A program made the translations under genes and the position numbers. The notes under the pieces were generated by a model that ran no database searches, had not been told where the DNA came from, and was given only the letters and a program-made list of their open reading frames with translations. A DNA stretch of 64,000 bases, taken from positions 62,001 to 126,000 of the forward strand of contig JANQRL010000032.1 in the NCBI GenBank assembly GCA_028284605.1. The letters run 5' to 3'. Below are positions 44,793-53,160 of the stretch, piece after piece (the stretch's first letter is position 1; each line of letters begins with the position of its first letter). The DNA is from Paracoccaceae bacterium (GTDB taxonomy: Bacteria; Pseudomonadota; Alphaproteobacteria; Rhodobacterales; Rhodobacteraceae).

Positions 44793-45275
44793 CTAAGGCC
44801 AGGAGGTCATCACCGGGGGGCCGGAATGGGCCGGGCGCATCTGGCGGACGATGGTGGCCCAGTGCATCCGGAAGACCGCGTTCTCGTCGGCCATCGACCC
44901 GGTCTTCTTGATCTTCTTGCGGTAGCTCTCGACGCCGATCGAGGGCGTCTGGAAGGCGCCGATGACATAGTCGCTCACATGGGTCCGCGCCGAGCCCTGC
45001 TGCCGGAAGGCCGAATTGACGAGCACCCCGCCGGAGCTTTGCGGCATGACCGCCAGCACGCTCGGCTCGAGCTGCGCGAGCGCCCGATCCTCGGCCTGAT
45101 CGGCGGTATAATGGTTCTGGGTCTGCATCGCGGCCATGGCGAGGCCCGCCCCGGCCTGCGCCTGGGCGCTCGACTGGATATGGTTGCGGTTGGTCCGCTC
45201 CATCATGCCCGTGAGGCGCATGTTGCGCATATGGGCCCGGTTCTTGTCGGCCCGGTTCTCCCAGATCTCGCCCAT
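44793..45275 (-). CDS. hypothetical protein, probably the main part of an interrupted gene
   Basis: The open frame from ATG 45275 encodes 160 residues rich in Met, Gln, Asn and Ser ([17 protein letters not shown], then [20 protein letters not shown]). A more ordered C-terminal half includes [20 protein letters not shown] and [14 protein letters not shown]. No domain is recognised. ATG 45275 has no good ribosome site. The same frame continues upstream through an in-frame TGA to a well-placed ATG at 45401, so this may be the body of a longer gene. Confidence 0.5.
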   Translation of the reverse strand: MGEIWENRADKNRAHMRNMRLTGMMERTNRNHIQSSAQAQAGAGLAMAAMQTQNHYTADQAEDRALAQLEPSVLAVMPQSSGGVLVNSAFRQQGSARTHVSDYVIGAFQTPSIGVESYRKKIKKTGSMADENAVFRMHWATIVRQMRPAHSGPPVMTSWP

Positions 45276-45401
45276 CCGCTGGCGTTCGACCTTGACCCGG
45301 GCCGCGCCGCTGTCGAGCAGCTTTTGTGCCTCATGCCCCGGTCAACTATCGAGGACGACCCCGTCGAAGCCCACGACAAGGGTCCAGATCACATCTGTCA
45401 T
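45276..45401 (-). other. upstream reading-frame segment with in-frame TGA
   Basis: ATG 45401, with GAGG six bases upstream, opens a 19-codon frame ([19 protein letters not shown]) ending in TGA at 45344-45342. The same frame then continues with GC-rich codons ([20 protein letters not shown]) straight into the hypothetical gene. This could be a nonsense mutation, a recoded TGA, a sequencing error or a separate leader peptide. Confidence 0.4.
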
Positions 45402-45464
45402 GCCAAACCTCACCCATCTCCCGGGCGGGAGCGCAGCATGGGCCCGGAGGGTGACAAAGGGCGA

Positions 45465-45869
45465 TCAGATGCGGCGCAGGCGGATGACGACGTCGACCTT
45501 TGCGATCTCGGCGCCGGCGGGCGCCTCCGGCAGACGGCAGATTTCCAGCTCGTCGGCCGGCGCGTCGGTGAGCGTCGCGCTGTCTTCCCAGAAGAAATGC
45601 GGGTGGTCGTCGATTCGGGTGTCGAAGTAGCTCTTGGAGCCGTCGACCACGATCTCGCGCAGGAGGCCCGCGTCGCAGAAGGCGCGGAGCGTGTTGTAGA
45701 CCGTGGCGAGCGAGACCTTCTCGCCGGCCTTGCGGGCGGCGTCGAAGAGGCTTTCAGCACAGACATGGCGGTTCTGGCCGTCGCCCACGAGGAGCGTCGC
45801 CAGCGCCACCCGCTGCCGGGTCGGGCGCAGATCGGCCCCGGCCAGCCAGGCCGTGCCGCGTTGGGTCAT
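45465..45869 (-). CDS. irr: Fur-family iron response regulator, Irr-like
   Basis: From ATG 45869 the protein has 134 residues; GTG 45887 or TTG 45890 would add six or seven. The Fur winged helix reads [17 protein letters not shown] and [22 protein letters not shown]. The metal/haem region contains [16 protein letters not shown], the position of the Irr HxH motif. Rhodobacteraceae irrA genes lie divergent from fabA, as here. Irr controls iron and haem genes under iron limitation. Confidence 0.88.
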   Translation of the reverse strand: MTQRGTAWLAGADLRPTRQRVALATLLVGDGQNRHVCAESLFDAARKAGEKVSLATVYNTLRAFCDAGLLREIVVDGSKSYFDTRIDDHPHFFWEDSATLTDAPADELEICRLPEAPAGAEIAKVDVVIRLRRI

Positions 45870-46010
45870 CGTCAGGTCGGTCGTCACCAAGGTCGGGCCC
45901 CGTTACATCCCTGCCGGGGCACAATATGGCGCCGGAGCGGGTGCAAATCAATCGCAGAGCCGGAGATTCGGGTGCGGCGCCCTGCCCTTGCCAGTCTTCG
46001 CGGGCCGGTG

Positions 46011-46024
46011 CTAGAGGGCTCTAA
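46011..46024. promoter_or_regulatory. ICE-box-like inverted repeat between irr and fabA
   Basis: CTAGAGGGCTCTAA is an imperfect inverted repeat (CTAGAG/CTCTAA, five of six pairs) that resembles the TTAGAA-TTCTAA iron-control element bound by Irr. It lies 34 bp upstream of the fabA ATG, in the divergent irr/fabA gap. It could serve Irr autoregulation. This is inferred from similarity only. Confidence 0.35.
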
Positions 46025-46058
46025 CAGCCCGGGACGACAGCAAGGGACCGCATTCCAT

Positions 46059-46568
46059 ATGGCCGATTACCCGAGCCGGTTCGACAAGGACGACCTGCTG
46101 AAATGCGCCCGGGGCGAGCTTTTCGGTCCGGGCAATGCCCAGCTTCCCGAGCCGCCGATGCTGATGATGGACCGGATCACGGAGATTTCATCCGACGGCG
46201 GGGAGCATGGGCGCGGCCATGTCGTCGCGGAGTTCGACATCCACCCGGCGCTCTGGTTCTTCGAGTGTCATTTCCCCGGCAATCCGATCATGCCGGGCTG
46301 CCTCGGGCTCGACGGGCTCTGGCAGCTCACCGGGTTCAACCTGGGCTGGCGTGGCTGGCAGGGGCGCGGCTATGCGCTCGGCGTGGGCGAGGTGAAACTC
46401 AAGGGCATGGTCCGACCGGACCGCAAGCTGATCCGCTATTTCGTGGATTTCACCAAGGCGGTGCAGTCGCGCCGTCTGACCATGGGCGTGGCCGACGGGC
46501 GCGTCGAGGCGGACGGAGAGGTGATCTACGAGGTCAAGGACATGAAGGTGGCGCTGTCGGCGAGTTAG
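46059..46568 (+). CDS. fabA: 3-hydroxydecanoyl-ACP dehydratase/isomerase FabA
   Basis: FabA creates the cis double bond for anaerobic-type unsaturated fatty acid synthesis. The 169-residue hot-dog protein starts [20 protein letters not shown]. It has the catalytic His in [14 protein letters not shown] and the catalytic Asp in [12 protein letters not shown]. The upstream open extension is antisense to irr and was removed. AAGGGA precedes the ATG. It is followed by a palindrome element and fabB. Confidence 0.97.
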   Translation: MADYPSRFDKDDLLKCARGELFGPGNAQLPEPPMLMMDRITEISSDGGEHGRGHVVAEFDIHPALWFFECHFPGNPIMPGCLGLDGLWQLTGFNLGWRGWQGRGYALGVGEVKLKGMVRPDRKLIRYFVDFTKAVQSRRLTMGVADGRVEADGEVIYEVKDMKVALSAS

Positions 46569-46629
46569 CCTTTGACACGTCATCGCTTGCGGTGCCCAAG
46601 GCATGTGCCGTGGCGGCCGCCGCCGCGGG

Positions 46630-46672
46630 CAGACCCTTCGAAGGGTCTGGCAAAACTCTTCGAAGAGTTTTG
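46630..46672. repeat. paired TTCGAA palindrome, copy 7
   Basis: CAGACCCTTCGAAGGGTCTG (46630-46649) is followed after one base by a 22-bp palindrome (46651-46672, core AAACTCTTCGAAGAGTTT). These are the same two halves as copy 2a in opposite order. The gap is between fabA and fabB, which run in the same direction. Confidence 0.9.
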
Positions 46673-46816
46673 TCGCTCCAGGGCCGAATATCCCGGCCGA
46701 CCCCGTTGGCCGCCAGGGCTTCGCCTCGCGGGCTCCCTTCACGCATTGTCCCAACCGGCTTGCCCCGCTTCCCCCGCCTGTCCTAAACACCCCCGAAGCC
46801 ACGGAAGGGAGCGCCC

Positions 46817-48046
46817 ATGCGCCGTGTCGTCGTCACAGGGATGGGGATCGTCTCGCCCATCGGGAACAGTATCGCCGAAGTCGACGCCGCCCTGCGCGCC
46901 GGGCGATCGGGGATCGAGGCGGTGCCGGAGATGGCCGAGCACGGGTTCCGCAGCCAGATCGCCGGGACCATCGACCTCGACCCGGCGGAGCATATCGACA
47001 AGCGCGCCCTGCGCTTCATGGGGCCCGGCGCGGCCTATGCCTATATCGCTATGGGTCAGGCCATCGTCGATGCGGGGCTCTCGGCGGATGAGATCAGCCA
47101 CCCGATGACCGGGCTCATCGCCGGCTCCGGCGGGCCCTCGACCTCGGCCATGCTCACCGCGCACCAGACCGTGCTGAAGAGCGGCGCGCCGAAGCGGATC
47201 GGGCCTTTCGCGGTGCCGAAATGCATGTCGTCCACGGTCTCGGCCAATCTCTCCACCGCCTACAAGATCAAGGGCATGAACATGTCGATCACCTCGGCCT
47301 GTTCGACCTCGCTCCACTGTATCGGCATGGCGGCGCAGCAGATCGCGCTCGGGACCCAGGACGTGATGTTCGCGGGCGGCGGCGAGGAACTCGACTGGAC
47401 GCTCTCCTGCCTCTTTGACGCGATGGGGGCGATGAGCGCGAAGTACAATGACACGCCGGAGCGGGCCTCGCGCGCCTTCGACGCCGACCGCGACGGGTTC
47501 GTGATCGCAGGCGGCGGCGGCATGGTGGTCCTCGAAAGCCTCGACCGGGCCCTGGCCCGGGGCGCGACGATCCACGCCGAAGTGACCGGGTTCGCCGCCA
47601 CCTCGGACGGCCACGATATGGTTGCCCCGTCCGGCGAAGGCGCCGAGCGGGCGATGCGGCTGGCGCTGAAGACCCTGCCGGAGGGGCGCGCGGTGAGCTA
47701 CATCAACGCCCACGGCACCTCGACCCCCGCCGGCGACGGGCCGGAGATGGAGGCGGTGCAGCGCACATTCGAGGGGATCGCCCAGCCTCCCGTGAGTTCC
47801 ACGAAGTCGATGACCGGCCACAGCCAGGGCGCTGCGGGAGCGCAGGAGGCGATCTACTGCCTGATCATGCTCGGCGGCGATTTCATCGCGCCGTCGATCA
47901 ATGTCGAGACCCTCGATCCGCGGCTGAAACCGGAGGAGATCGCCACCGAGACAGTCGAAAACGCCGGCCTCGACACGGTGATGACGAACAGTTTCGGCTT
48001 CGGCGGCACCAACGGGTCGATGCTGCTGTCGGCCTGGCGGGATTGA
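46817..48046 (+). CDS. fabB: beta-ketoacyl-ACP synthase I FabB
   Basis: FabB condenses malonyl-ACP with acyl-ACP and elongates the unsaturated intermediates made by FabA. The 409-residue thiolase-fold protein has the Cys-His-His triad: [23 protein letters not shown] and [13 protein letters not shown]. The C-terminal [14 protein letters not shown] loop is intact. The start [17 protein letters not shown] is standard. The stop lies four bases before the fabI GTG. Confidence 0.97.
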   Translation: MRRVVVTGMGIVSPIGNSIAEVDAALRAGRSGIEAVPEMAEHGFRSQIAGTIDLDPAEHIDKRALRFMGPGAAYAYIAMGQAIVDAGLSADEISHPMTGLIAGSGGPSTSAMLTAHQTVLKSGAPKRIGPFAVPKCMSSTVSANLSTAYKIKGMNMSITSACSTSLHCIGMAAQQIALGTQDVMFAGGGEELDWTLSCLFDAMGAMSAKYNDTPERASRAFDADRDGFVIAGGGGMVVLESLDRALARGATIHAEVTGFAATSDGHDMVAPSGEGAERAMRLALKTLPEGRAVSYINAHGTSTPAGDGPEMEAVQRTFEGIAQPPVSSTKSMTGHSQGAAGAQEAIYCLIMLGGDFIAPSINVETLDPRLKPEEIATETVENAGLDTVMTNSFGFGGTNGSMLLSAWRD

Positions 48047-48050
48047 CCGC

Positions 48051-48851
48051 GTGACGCTCTCGCTGGACGGCAAGCGGGCGCTGGTGATGGGCGTGGCCAA
48101 TGACCGCTCCATCGCCTGGGGCATCGCCCGGGCTCTGCGGGGCGCCGGGGCGGAGATCGCGCTCACCTATCAGGGCGAAGGGCTGCTGAGGCGGGTGGAG
48201 CCGCTCGCGGGCCAGTTGGGGTGCGAGTTGGTTGTCGAAGCGGATGTGAGCGACGACGCCTCGATGACGGCGGCGTTCTCCGCCATCGCGGACGCCTGGG
48301 ACCGGATCGACATCGTGGTCCATGCCATCGCCTTTTCCGACAAGGCGGAGCTTTCGGGGCGGTTTCTTAACACCAGCCGGGGCAATTTTGCGCGCTCGAT
48401 GGAGATCTCCTGCTACTCGCTGATCGATGTGGCCCGGCGGGCGGCGCCGCTGATGAAAGAGGGCGGCACGATCCTGACGCTCACCTATCAGGGCAGCCAG
48501 AAGGTGATCCCCTATTACAACGTGATGGGGGTGGCGAAGGCGGCGCTGGAAAGCGCGACGCGGTATCTCGCGAACGATCTGGGCCCCCAGGGGATCAGGG
48601 TGAACGCGATCTCGCCGGGGCCGATGAAGACCCTCGCGGGGGCGGCGATCGGCGGCGCGCGGCGGACCTTCAAGCACACCGAGCAAAACGCGCCGATGCG
48701 GTCCAACGCGACGCTCGATGCGGTGGGGGGCACAGCGGTCTGGCTCGCCTCCGAGGCCGGGGCCTACACGACCGGTGAGATCGTCCATGTCGATGGCGGC
48801 TACAACGTCCTCGGCATGCCGCAGCCCGAGACCCTGGCGCCGGGCGACTGA
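48051..48851 (+). CDS. fabI: enoyl-ACP reductase FabI
   Basis: The 266-residue SDR-fold enoyl reductase completes the fatty-acid cycle using NADH. The N-terminal FabI-type nucleotide site is GVANDRSIAWGIARAL. The active site is LTYQGSQKVIPYYNVMGVAKAALE, with the Tyr-x6-Lys pair, followed by NAISPGPMKTLA. The C-terminus has VHVDGGYNVLGM. It starts at GTG 48051, just after fabB. The fabA-fabB-fabI order is usual in Rhodobacteraceae. Confidence 0.96.
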   Translation: MTLSLDGKRALVMGVANDRSIAWGIARALRGAGAEIALTYQGEGLLRRVEPLAGQLGCELVVEADVSDDASMTAAFSAIADAWDRIDIVVHAIAFSDKAELSGRFLNTSRGNFARSMEISCYSLIDVARRAAPLMKEGGTILTLTYQGSQKVIPYYNVMGVAKAALESATRYLANDLGPQGIRVNAISPGPMKTLAGAAIGGARRTFKHTEQNAPMRSNATLDAVGGTAVWLASEAGAYTTGEIVHVDGGYNVLGMPQPETLAPGD

Positions 48852-48864
48852 TCTTCGAGGGGAG

Positions 48865-48906
48865 AAGGGCCTTGGAAGGCCCTTGTCAGCCGCTTCGAAG
48901 CGGCTG
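48865..48906. repeat. paired palindrome, copy 8a (TTGGAA and TTCGAA centres)
   Basis: AAGGGCCTTGGAAGGCCCTT (48865-48884) and CAGCCGCTTCGAAGCGGCTG (48887-48906) are two bases apart. The first has GG at its centre instead of CG. A GC-rich hairpin (48906-48923) links it to copy 8b. Confidence 0.88.
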
Positions 48907-48921
48907 CGCGCCCCGCGGCGC

Positions 48922-48966
48922 GCAAGGGTTTTCCAAAACCCTTGCAAATCGCTTCCAAGCGATTTG
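48922..48966. repeat. paired palindrome, copy 8b (TTCCAA centres)
   Basis: The first palindrome covers 48922-48945 (arms GCAAGGGTTTT) and the second 48945-48966 (arms CAAATCGCTT). Both have CC at the centre instead of CG. The arms are otherwise perfect and match copies 5b and 3. It lies upstream of the HAD gene. Confidence 0.88.
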
Positions 48967-49040
48967 GCCCGCGCGGGAGCCCGGTGTTTCGGCTTTCACC
49001 CAACGATGCCCCATGACACTCTCCGCGCGGAGGAGGGGCC

Positions 49041-49718
49041 ATGCCGATCACGACCTGCGTTTTCGACGCCTATGGCACGCTCTTCGACGTCACCGCCGCG
49101 GCGCGGGCGGCAGCGGCGGAGCCGGGGCGGGGGGCACTGGCGGCGCACTGGCCGCAGATCGCCCGGGACTGGCGGCTGAAGCAGCTCGAGTATTCCTGGC
49201 TCCGGGCCGTCGCTGGGCGGCACGTGGATTTCTGGCAGGTGACCGGCGACGGGCTCGACTGGGCGCTGGAGGCGGCGGGGCTTCAGGATGCGGAATTGCG
49301 GGAACGGCTCCTGGCGCTTTACCGCGAGCTGGCGCCCTACCCCGAAGTGGCCGAGATGCTGGGAGCGTTGAAGGCCGCGGGCAAGGCCACGGCGATCCTG
49401 TCGAACGGGTCGCGGGAGATGCTCGACGCGGCGGTGGAGAGCGCCGGCATCGGCGGGCTCCTGGACGCGGTGCTGAGCGTCGACGAGGTCGGCATCTTCA
49501 AGCCGGCAGACGCGGTCTATGACATGGTGGGCGCCCGGTTCGGCACTGCGCCCGAGGAGGTGCTTTTCGTGTCGTCCAACGGCTGGGATGCGGCGGCGGC
49601 GGCGGGCTACGGGTTTCGCACCGTCTGGGTGAACCGCGCCGGCGCGCCGATGGACCGGCTCTGGGCGCGGCCGGATCACATTGTTGCGAATCTGACCTCC
49701 GTGCCGGAGTTCGTCTGA
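49041..49718 (+). CDS. haloacid dehalogenase, type II ((S)-2-haloacid dehalogenase-like)
   Basis: The 225-residue HAD protein has nucleophile Asp in CVFDAYGTLFDV. Motif II Ser is in AILSNGSREML, the Lys in GIFKPADAVYDMV, and the motif IV region in VSSNGWDAAAAAGYGF. Length, the FDAYGTLFD start and SNGW are all typical of L-2-haloacid dehalogenases. It is first in a four-gene coupled set: its stop overlaps the hydrolase ATG (TGATG). Confidence 0.9.
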   Translation: MPITTCVFDAYGTLFDVTAAARAAAAEPGRGALAAHWPQIARDWRLKQLEYSWLRAVAGRHVDFWQVTGDGLDWALEAAGLQDAELRERLLALYRELAPYPEVAEMLGALKAAGKATAILSNGSREMLDAAVESAGIGGLLDAVLSVDEVGIFKPADAVYDMVGARFGTAPEEVLFVSSNGWDAAAAAGYGFRTVWVNRAGAPMDRLWARPDHIVANLTSVPEFV

Positions 49719-50536
49719 TGCCGGAGTTCGTAGCCGGGGACGGAACACGGCTCCACTATACCGATGAGGGAGTCGGCCTTCCGGTGTTGGCCTTGGCGGG
49801 GCTCACGCGGAACACGCGGGATTTCGACTATGTGGCGCCGCATCTCGCCGATGTCCGGCTGATCCGCATGGATTACCGCGGGCGCGGGCGATCGGATTGG
49901 GCGGACCCGGCAACCTATACGATCCCGCAGGAGGGGCAGGACGCCCTCGCCCTGCTCAATCATCTCGGGATCGAACGCGCCGCGATCCTCGGGACCTCTC
50001 GGGGCGGGCTGATCGCGATGATGCTCGCGGCGGTGGCGAAGGGGCGGCTGATCGGCGTGGCGCTGAATGATGTGGGCCCGGAGATCGCACCGGAGGGGCT
50101 TGAGGTCATCAAGGGCTATATCGGGCGAAACCCCAGGCAGCGGAGCTATGCCGAGGCGGCGGAGGCCCGGGCCGGGTTCATGACCGGGTTCGAGGGCGTG
50201 CCGATGGCCCGGTGGCGGGAGGAGGTCGAGCGGCATTACGAGGAGACGGAGGACGGCCTCGTGATCCGCTACGATCCGAAGCTGCGGGACGCGGTGCTGG
50301 AGGCGGGGGCGCAGCCGGCGCCCGATCTCTGGCCGCTCTTCGATGCCCTCGCCGGTCTGCCGCTCTGCCTGATCCGCGGGGCGAACTCGAACCTCCTGAG
50401 TCCTGAGACCGCCGATGAAATGGCCCGGCGGCCGGACATGATCCACGCGGAAGTGCCCGGGCGCGGCCATGTGCCGTTCCTCGACGAACCGGAGGCGGTG
50501 GCGGCTTTGCGGAAGTGGATCGGAGCACTGGCATGA
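49718..50536 (+). CDS. alpha/beta-hydrolase
   Basis: The 272-residue protein has an oxyanion region GLTRNTRDFDYVAPHL, the Ser elbow ILGTSRGGLIAM, a possible acid residue near the end of the beta-sheet, and the catalytic His in GRGHVPFLDEPE. The family includes esterases and C-C hydrolases, and no substrate-defining feature is clear. It is translated in coupling with the HAD gene in front and the dehydratase behind (ATGA overlap). Confidence 0.88.
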   Translation: MPEFVAGDGTRLHYTDEGVGLPVLALAGLTRNTRDFDYVAPHLADVRLIRMDYRGRGRSDWADPATYTIPQEGQDALALLNHLGIERAAILGTSRGGLIAMMLAAVAKGRLIGVALNDVGPEIAPEGLEVIKGYIGRNPRQRSYAEAAEARAGFMTGFEGVPMARWREEVERHYEETEDGLVIRYDPKLRDAVLEAGAQPAPDLWPLFDALAGLPLCLIRGANSNLLSPETADEMARRPDMIHAEVPGRGHVPFLDEPEAVAALRKWIGALA

Positions 50537-51504
50537 ATATCGGGATGATCCGCGCGGCGGCGGAGCGGCTTGAGGGCCATGCAAGGCGGACGCCGTTTCT
50601 GCGCTCCGAGGCGCTCGACCGGATCGCCGGGCGTCGGGTCTGGGTGAAGGCGGAGAGCCTCCAGCACACCGGCTCGTTTAAGTTCCGCGGCGGGCGGGCG
50701 GCGCTCTCGGCGCTCTCCCCCGAGGCCCGGGCGCGGGGCGTGATCGCCTTTTCCTCAGGCAACCACGCCCAGGGCGTCGCGCTGGCCGCGCGGGAGTTCG
50801 GCGCGCCGGCGGTGATCCTGATGCCGGCGGACGCGCCGGCGCAGAAGATCGACGACACCTGCGCCCTGGGCGCCGAAGTCGTCGTCTTTGACCGCAGCAC
50901 CCAGAACCGCGACGAGATCGGCGCCCGTCTGGCGGAGGAACGGGGGCTGACGCTGATCAGGCCCTTCGATGAGCCGGAGGTGATCGCGGGCCAGGGCACC
51001 GTGGGCTTGGAGATCGCCGAGCAGGCCGCCGCGGCCGGGATCGCGGAGGCGGAGGTGCTGGTCTGTTGCGGGGGCGGCGGGCTGACCTCCGGCATCGCTC
51101 TGGCGCTTGAAGCCGAAGCGCCCGGACTGAAGGTGCGACCGGTGGAACCGGAAGGGTTCGACGATGTGGCGCGCTCCCTCGCATCGGGCGGGATCGAGCG
51201 GAACAACCGCACCGCGGGGGGCCTCTGCGACGCGATCCTGACCCCCTCCCCCGGCGAGATCACCTTTCCGATCATGGCCCGGCTTTGCGGACCCGGCATT
51301 GTCGTCACCGAGGACGAGGCGCTCGACGCCATGGCCGCCGCCTTCCGTCATCTGAAACTGGTGCTGGAACCCGGCGGGGCCGTCGCGCTCGCCGCCGCGC
51401 TTAACCGGCCTGACATGATGGAAGGCGAGGATGTCATCGCCGTCGCCACCGGCGGCAATGTCGAGGCCGCCACATTCGCCAAAGCCCTGGAGAGAGACCT
51501 GTGA
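50533..51504 (+). CDS. threonine/serine dehydratase family PLP enzyme
   Basis: The 323-residue protein is a fold-type II PLP enzyme. The cofactor Lys is in HTGSFKFRGGRAAL, SSGNHAQGVALAA follows, and the phosphate-binding glycine loop is VCCGGGGLTSGIAL. It has no C-terminal ACT regulatory domain, so it is the catabolic/short type: threonine ammonia-lyase or serine dehydratase/racemase. ATG 50533 overlaps the previous stop. Its own stop overlaps the nuclease GTG. Confidence 0.9.
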   Translation: MNIGMIRAAAERLEGHARRTPFLRSEALDRIAGRRVWVKAESLQHTGSFKFRGGRAALSALSPEARARGVIAFSSGNHAQGVALAAREFGAPAVILMPADAPAQKIDDTCALGAEVVVFDRSTQNRDEIGARLAEERGLTLIRPFDEPEVIAGQGTVGLEIAEQAAAAGIAEAEVLVCCGGGGLTSGIALALEAEAPGLKVRPVEPEGFDDVARSLASGGIERNNRTAGGLCDAILTPSPGEITFPIMARLCGPGIVVTEDEALDAMAAAFRHLKLVLEPGGAVALAAALNRPDMMEGEDVIAVATGGNVEAATFAKALERDL

Positions 51505-52703
51505 CCCGATTCACCATCGCCAGCTTCAACGTGAAGAACCTGATCGGCGCCGATCAGGAATACTACCGCTTCCAGACCTACACGCCCGAGGAGCACGCCT
51601 GGAAGACCGACTGGCTGGCCGAGCAGCTGGTCTCGATGGATGCCGATATCGTGGGCTTTCAGGAGATTTTCGAGGAGGACGCCCTACGCGGGGTGATCGC
51701 CGATGCCGACGAGATCGGGATCGCGTCGAATGAAGCCTCGGTGCCGGACCGGTCGAAGCGCTATCACCGCAAGGCGATCTTCCGGAAGCTGGAATACGGG
51801 CCCTATTCCGGGGCGGCCCTGGCTTTTGCCCCGAATGCCGCGGATAGCGGAGAGCCCGGGAAGCGGCGGCCCGGCGTTGCGGTGCTGTCACGGCTCGGCT
51901 TCGAGGGGGCGCCGGAAGTGCTTCAGGACCTCGCCGAGCCGCTGGTGATCCCGTTCGCGCCGCTCCGGGGGCTGGAGGGGGAGGCCGGGAGCTTCACGAT
52001 GAAACGGCTCTCGCGGCCGATCCTGAAAGTGCGGGTGCCGGTGGGTGGCGAGGTCGTGACAATCTTCAACTGCCATCTGAAGTCGAAGCTTGGGGAGTAT
52101 GTGGCACCCGAAGGCGCGGCCTTCGCCCCGGAGCAGGACCTGACGCGCTACGATCCGTTGGGGCGAGCCGTCGGGTCGCTCAGGGCGGCGGTCAGGCGGA
52201 TGGCAGAGGCGGTTGTGCTGCGCGAGGCGATCCTCGACGAGTTGCACCGGGACCATCCAGTGATGGCGCTCGGCGATTTCAACGACGGCGAGCACGCGGT
52301 GAGTTCGGAGATCATTTCCGGCGAGGTGCCGTTCCGCAATTACGCCTGGATGCTGCGCCACAATGCCGAGCACCGGTCCGACCGCTATTCGGCGGAGGAG
52401 AATCTGGAGATCACCGAGGCCGTGGAGCGGGTGCGGCTGCATTCGGCCGAAAAACTCTTCGTGCGCAAGTCGCTCAGGGACATGGTCTACACCTCGGCCT
52501 TCGGCGGTAATTTCGAGTCGATCGACCAGATCTATATGAGCCGGCATTTCCTGCCGGAGTTCGAGGACCGGATCGGCGAGATGGAGTATTTCAGCGTGCT
52601 GAACGACCATCTGACCGACGGCTCGCACCCGGAGGCGCCCTATAACAAGCTCGCCTCGGATCACGGCCAGATCATCGCCCATATGCGGATCGGGCGGGGG
52701 TAG
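51501..52703 (+). CDS. endonuclease/exonuclease/phosphatase family protein
   Basis: The 400-residue protein has EEP-fold motifs in order: IASFNVKNLIG, DIVGFQEIF with the metal-binding Glu, TIFNCHLKSKL, MALGDFNDGEH, and a C-terminal SDHGQIIAHM. It has no signal peptide. Substrates in the family range from DNA to phospholipids and inositol phosphates, and nothing here fixes one. GTG 51501 overlaps the dehydratase stop (GTGA). Confidence 0.88.
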   Translation: MTRFTIASFNVKNLIGADQEYYRFQTYTPEEHAWKTDWLAEQLVSMDADIVGFQEIFEEDALRGVIADADEIGIASNEASVPDRSKRYHRKAIFRKLEYGPYSGAALAFAPNAADSGEPGKRRPGVAVLSRLGFEGAPEVLQDLAEPLVIPFAPLRGLEGEAGSFTMKRLSRPILKVRVPVGGEVVTIFNCHLKSKLGEYVAPEGAAFAPEQDLTRYDPLGRAVGSLRAAVRRMAEAVVLREAILDELHRDHPVMALGDFNDGEHAVSSEIISGEVPFRNYAWMLRHNAEHRSDRYSAEENLEITEAVERVRLHSAEKLFVRKSLRDMVYTSAFGGNFESIDQIYMSRHFLPEFEDRIGEMEYFSVLNDHLTDGSHPEAPYNKLASDHGQIIAHMRIGRG

Positions 52704-52786
52704 GGCCGTTCGAGGGGCCCGCGGGTTCGAAATCGCGAGGTTTGGTCGCGGCGATCCGTGCGGCTCTCGGACCTGGCGCAACGCGA

Positions 52787-52927
52787 GCCGGGCATCGACA
52801 GGCCGGGGGCTGGCGATCCAACCTCTGAGCGACTGCGTTTATGGCAGCCAAGTACCTCTTCGCTCAAAGCTCCGCGCCCAACGTCACCCAATCGCCAGCC
52901 CGCCCGGACGGTCTGTCGATGCCCGGC
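52787..52927. repeat. three-block inverted repeat, hairpin-forming
   Basis: GCCGGGCATCGACAG (52787-52801) is repeated inverted at 52913-52927. GGGCTGGCGAT (52807-52817) is repeated inverted at 52891-52901. TGAGCGA (52826-52832) is repeated inverted at 52860-52866. The blocks are nested in order, so the 141-bp segment can fold into one long imperfect hairpin. Confidence 0.7.
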
Positions 52928-53059
52928 GCCTTCGGCGCTATTCGGGCGGGGAAGAAGAACGACCTTTGCGCCATCGAACAGGCGAAAGGTAGAGGGTCGC
53001 CTGCACATTCGAGGCCGCTCAATCAGCCCCCGCACAAGTCCCGCGCCTCCAGCGGAGGC

Positions 53060-53103
53060 GTAAGACCTTTCCAAAGGTCTTACCCGCGATTTCGAAATCG
53101 CGG
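53060..53103. repeat. paired palindrome, copy 9 (TTCCAA and TTCGAA centres)
   Basis: A 24-bp palindrome (53060-53083, arms GTAAGACCTTT, centre CC) abuts CCGCGATTTCGAAATCGCGG (53084-53103). Just before it, CGCCTCC-AGC-GGAGGCG (53044-53060) makes a third hairpin. The gap lies between genes in the same direction. Confidence 0.85.
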
Positions 53104-53160
53104 CCCCCGCCGCGGCAAATCGCTTTGCCGGCCCTGCCATGACCCGCTAAGCCGGACGCC

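Larger units (their letters stand above)
52704..53159. other. 457-bp intergenic region with inverted repeat and palindrome element
   Basis: No supported gene is seen; open frames here are Arg/Pro-rich and lack ribosome sites. It holds the three-block inverted repeat at 52787-52927 and the paired palindrome at 53060-53103. It must also contain the MFS promoter. Confidence 0.6.

Noticed and set aside
45342-45344. TGA read as selenocysteine
   Set aside because: No convincing SECIS hairpin at the expected distance, no known selenoprotein family and no selenocysteine genes in the window. Kept only as an open possibility in the findings.
52721-52735. tRNA T-loop-like sequence near a GGTTCGAAATC string
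   Set aside because: No acceptor stem, anticodon arm or CCA-side pairing could be built around it. It is probably another TTCGAA chance or decayed site.
2309-53103. Paired palindromes read as rho-independent terminators
   Set aside because: No T-run follows the stems on either strand, and two sites lie between divergent starts. Normal terminators with T-runs occur at 25622 and 39874 for comparison. Some convergent copies could still stop transcription.
2309-53103. Paired palindromes as a CRISPR array or phage attachment sites
   Set aside because: Copies are kilobases apart with no regular spacers, no cas genes and no integrase nearby.
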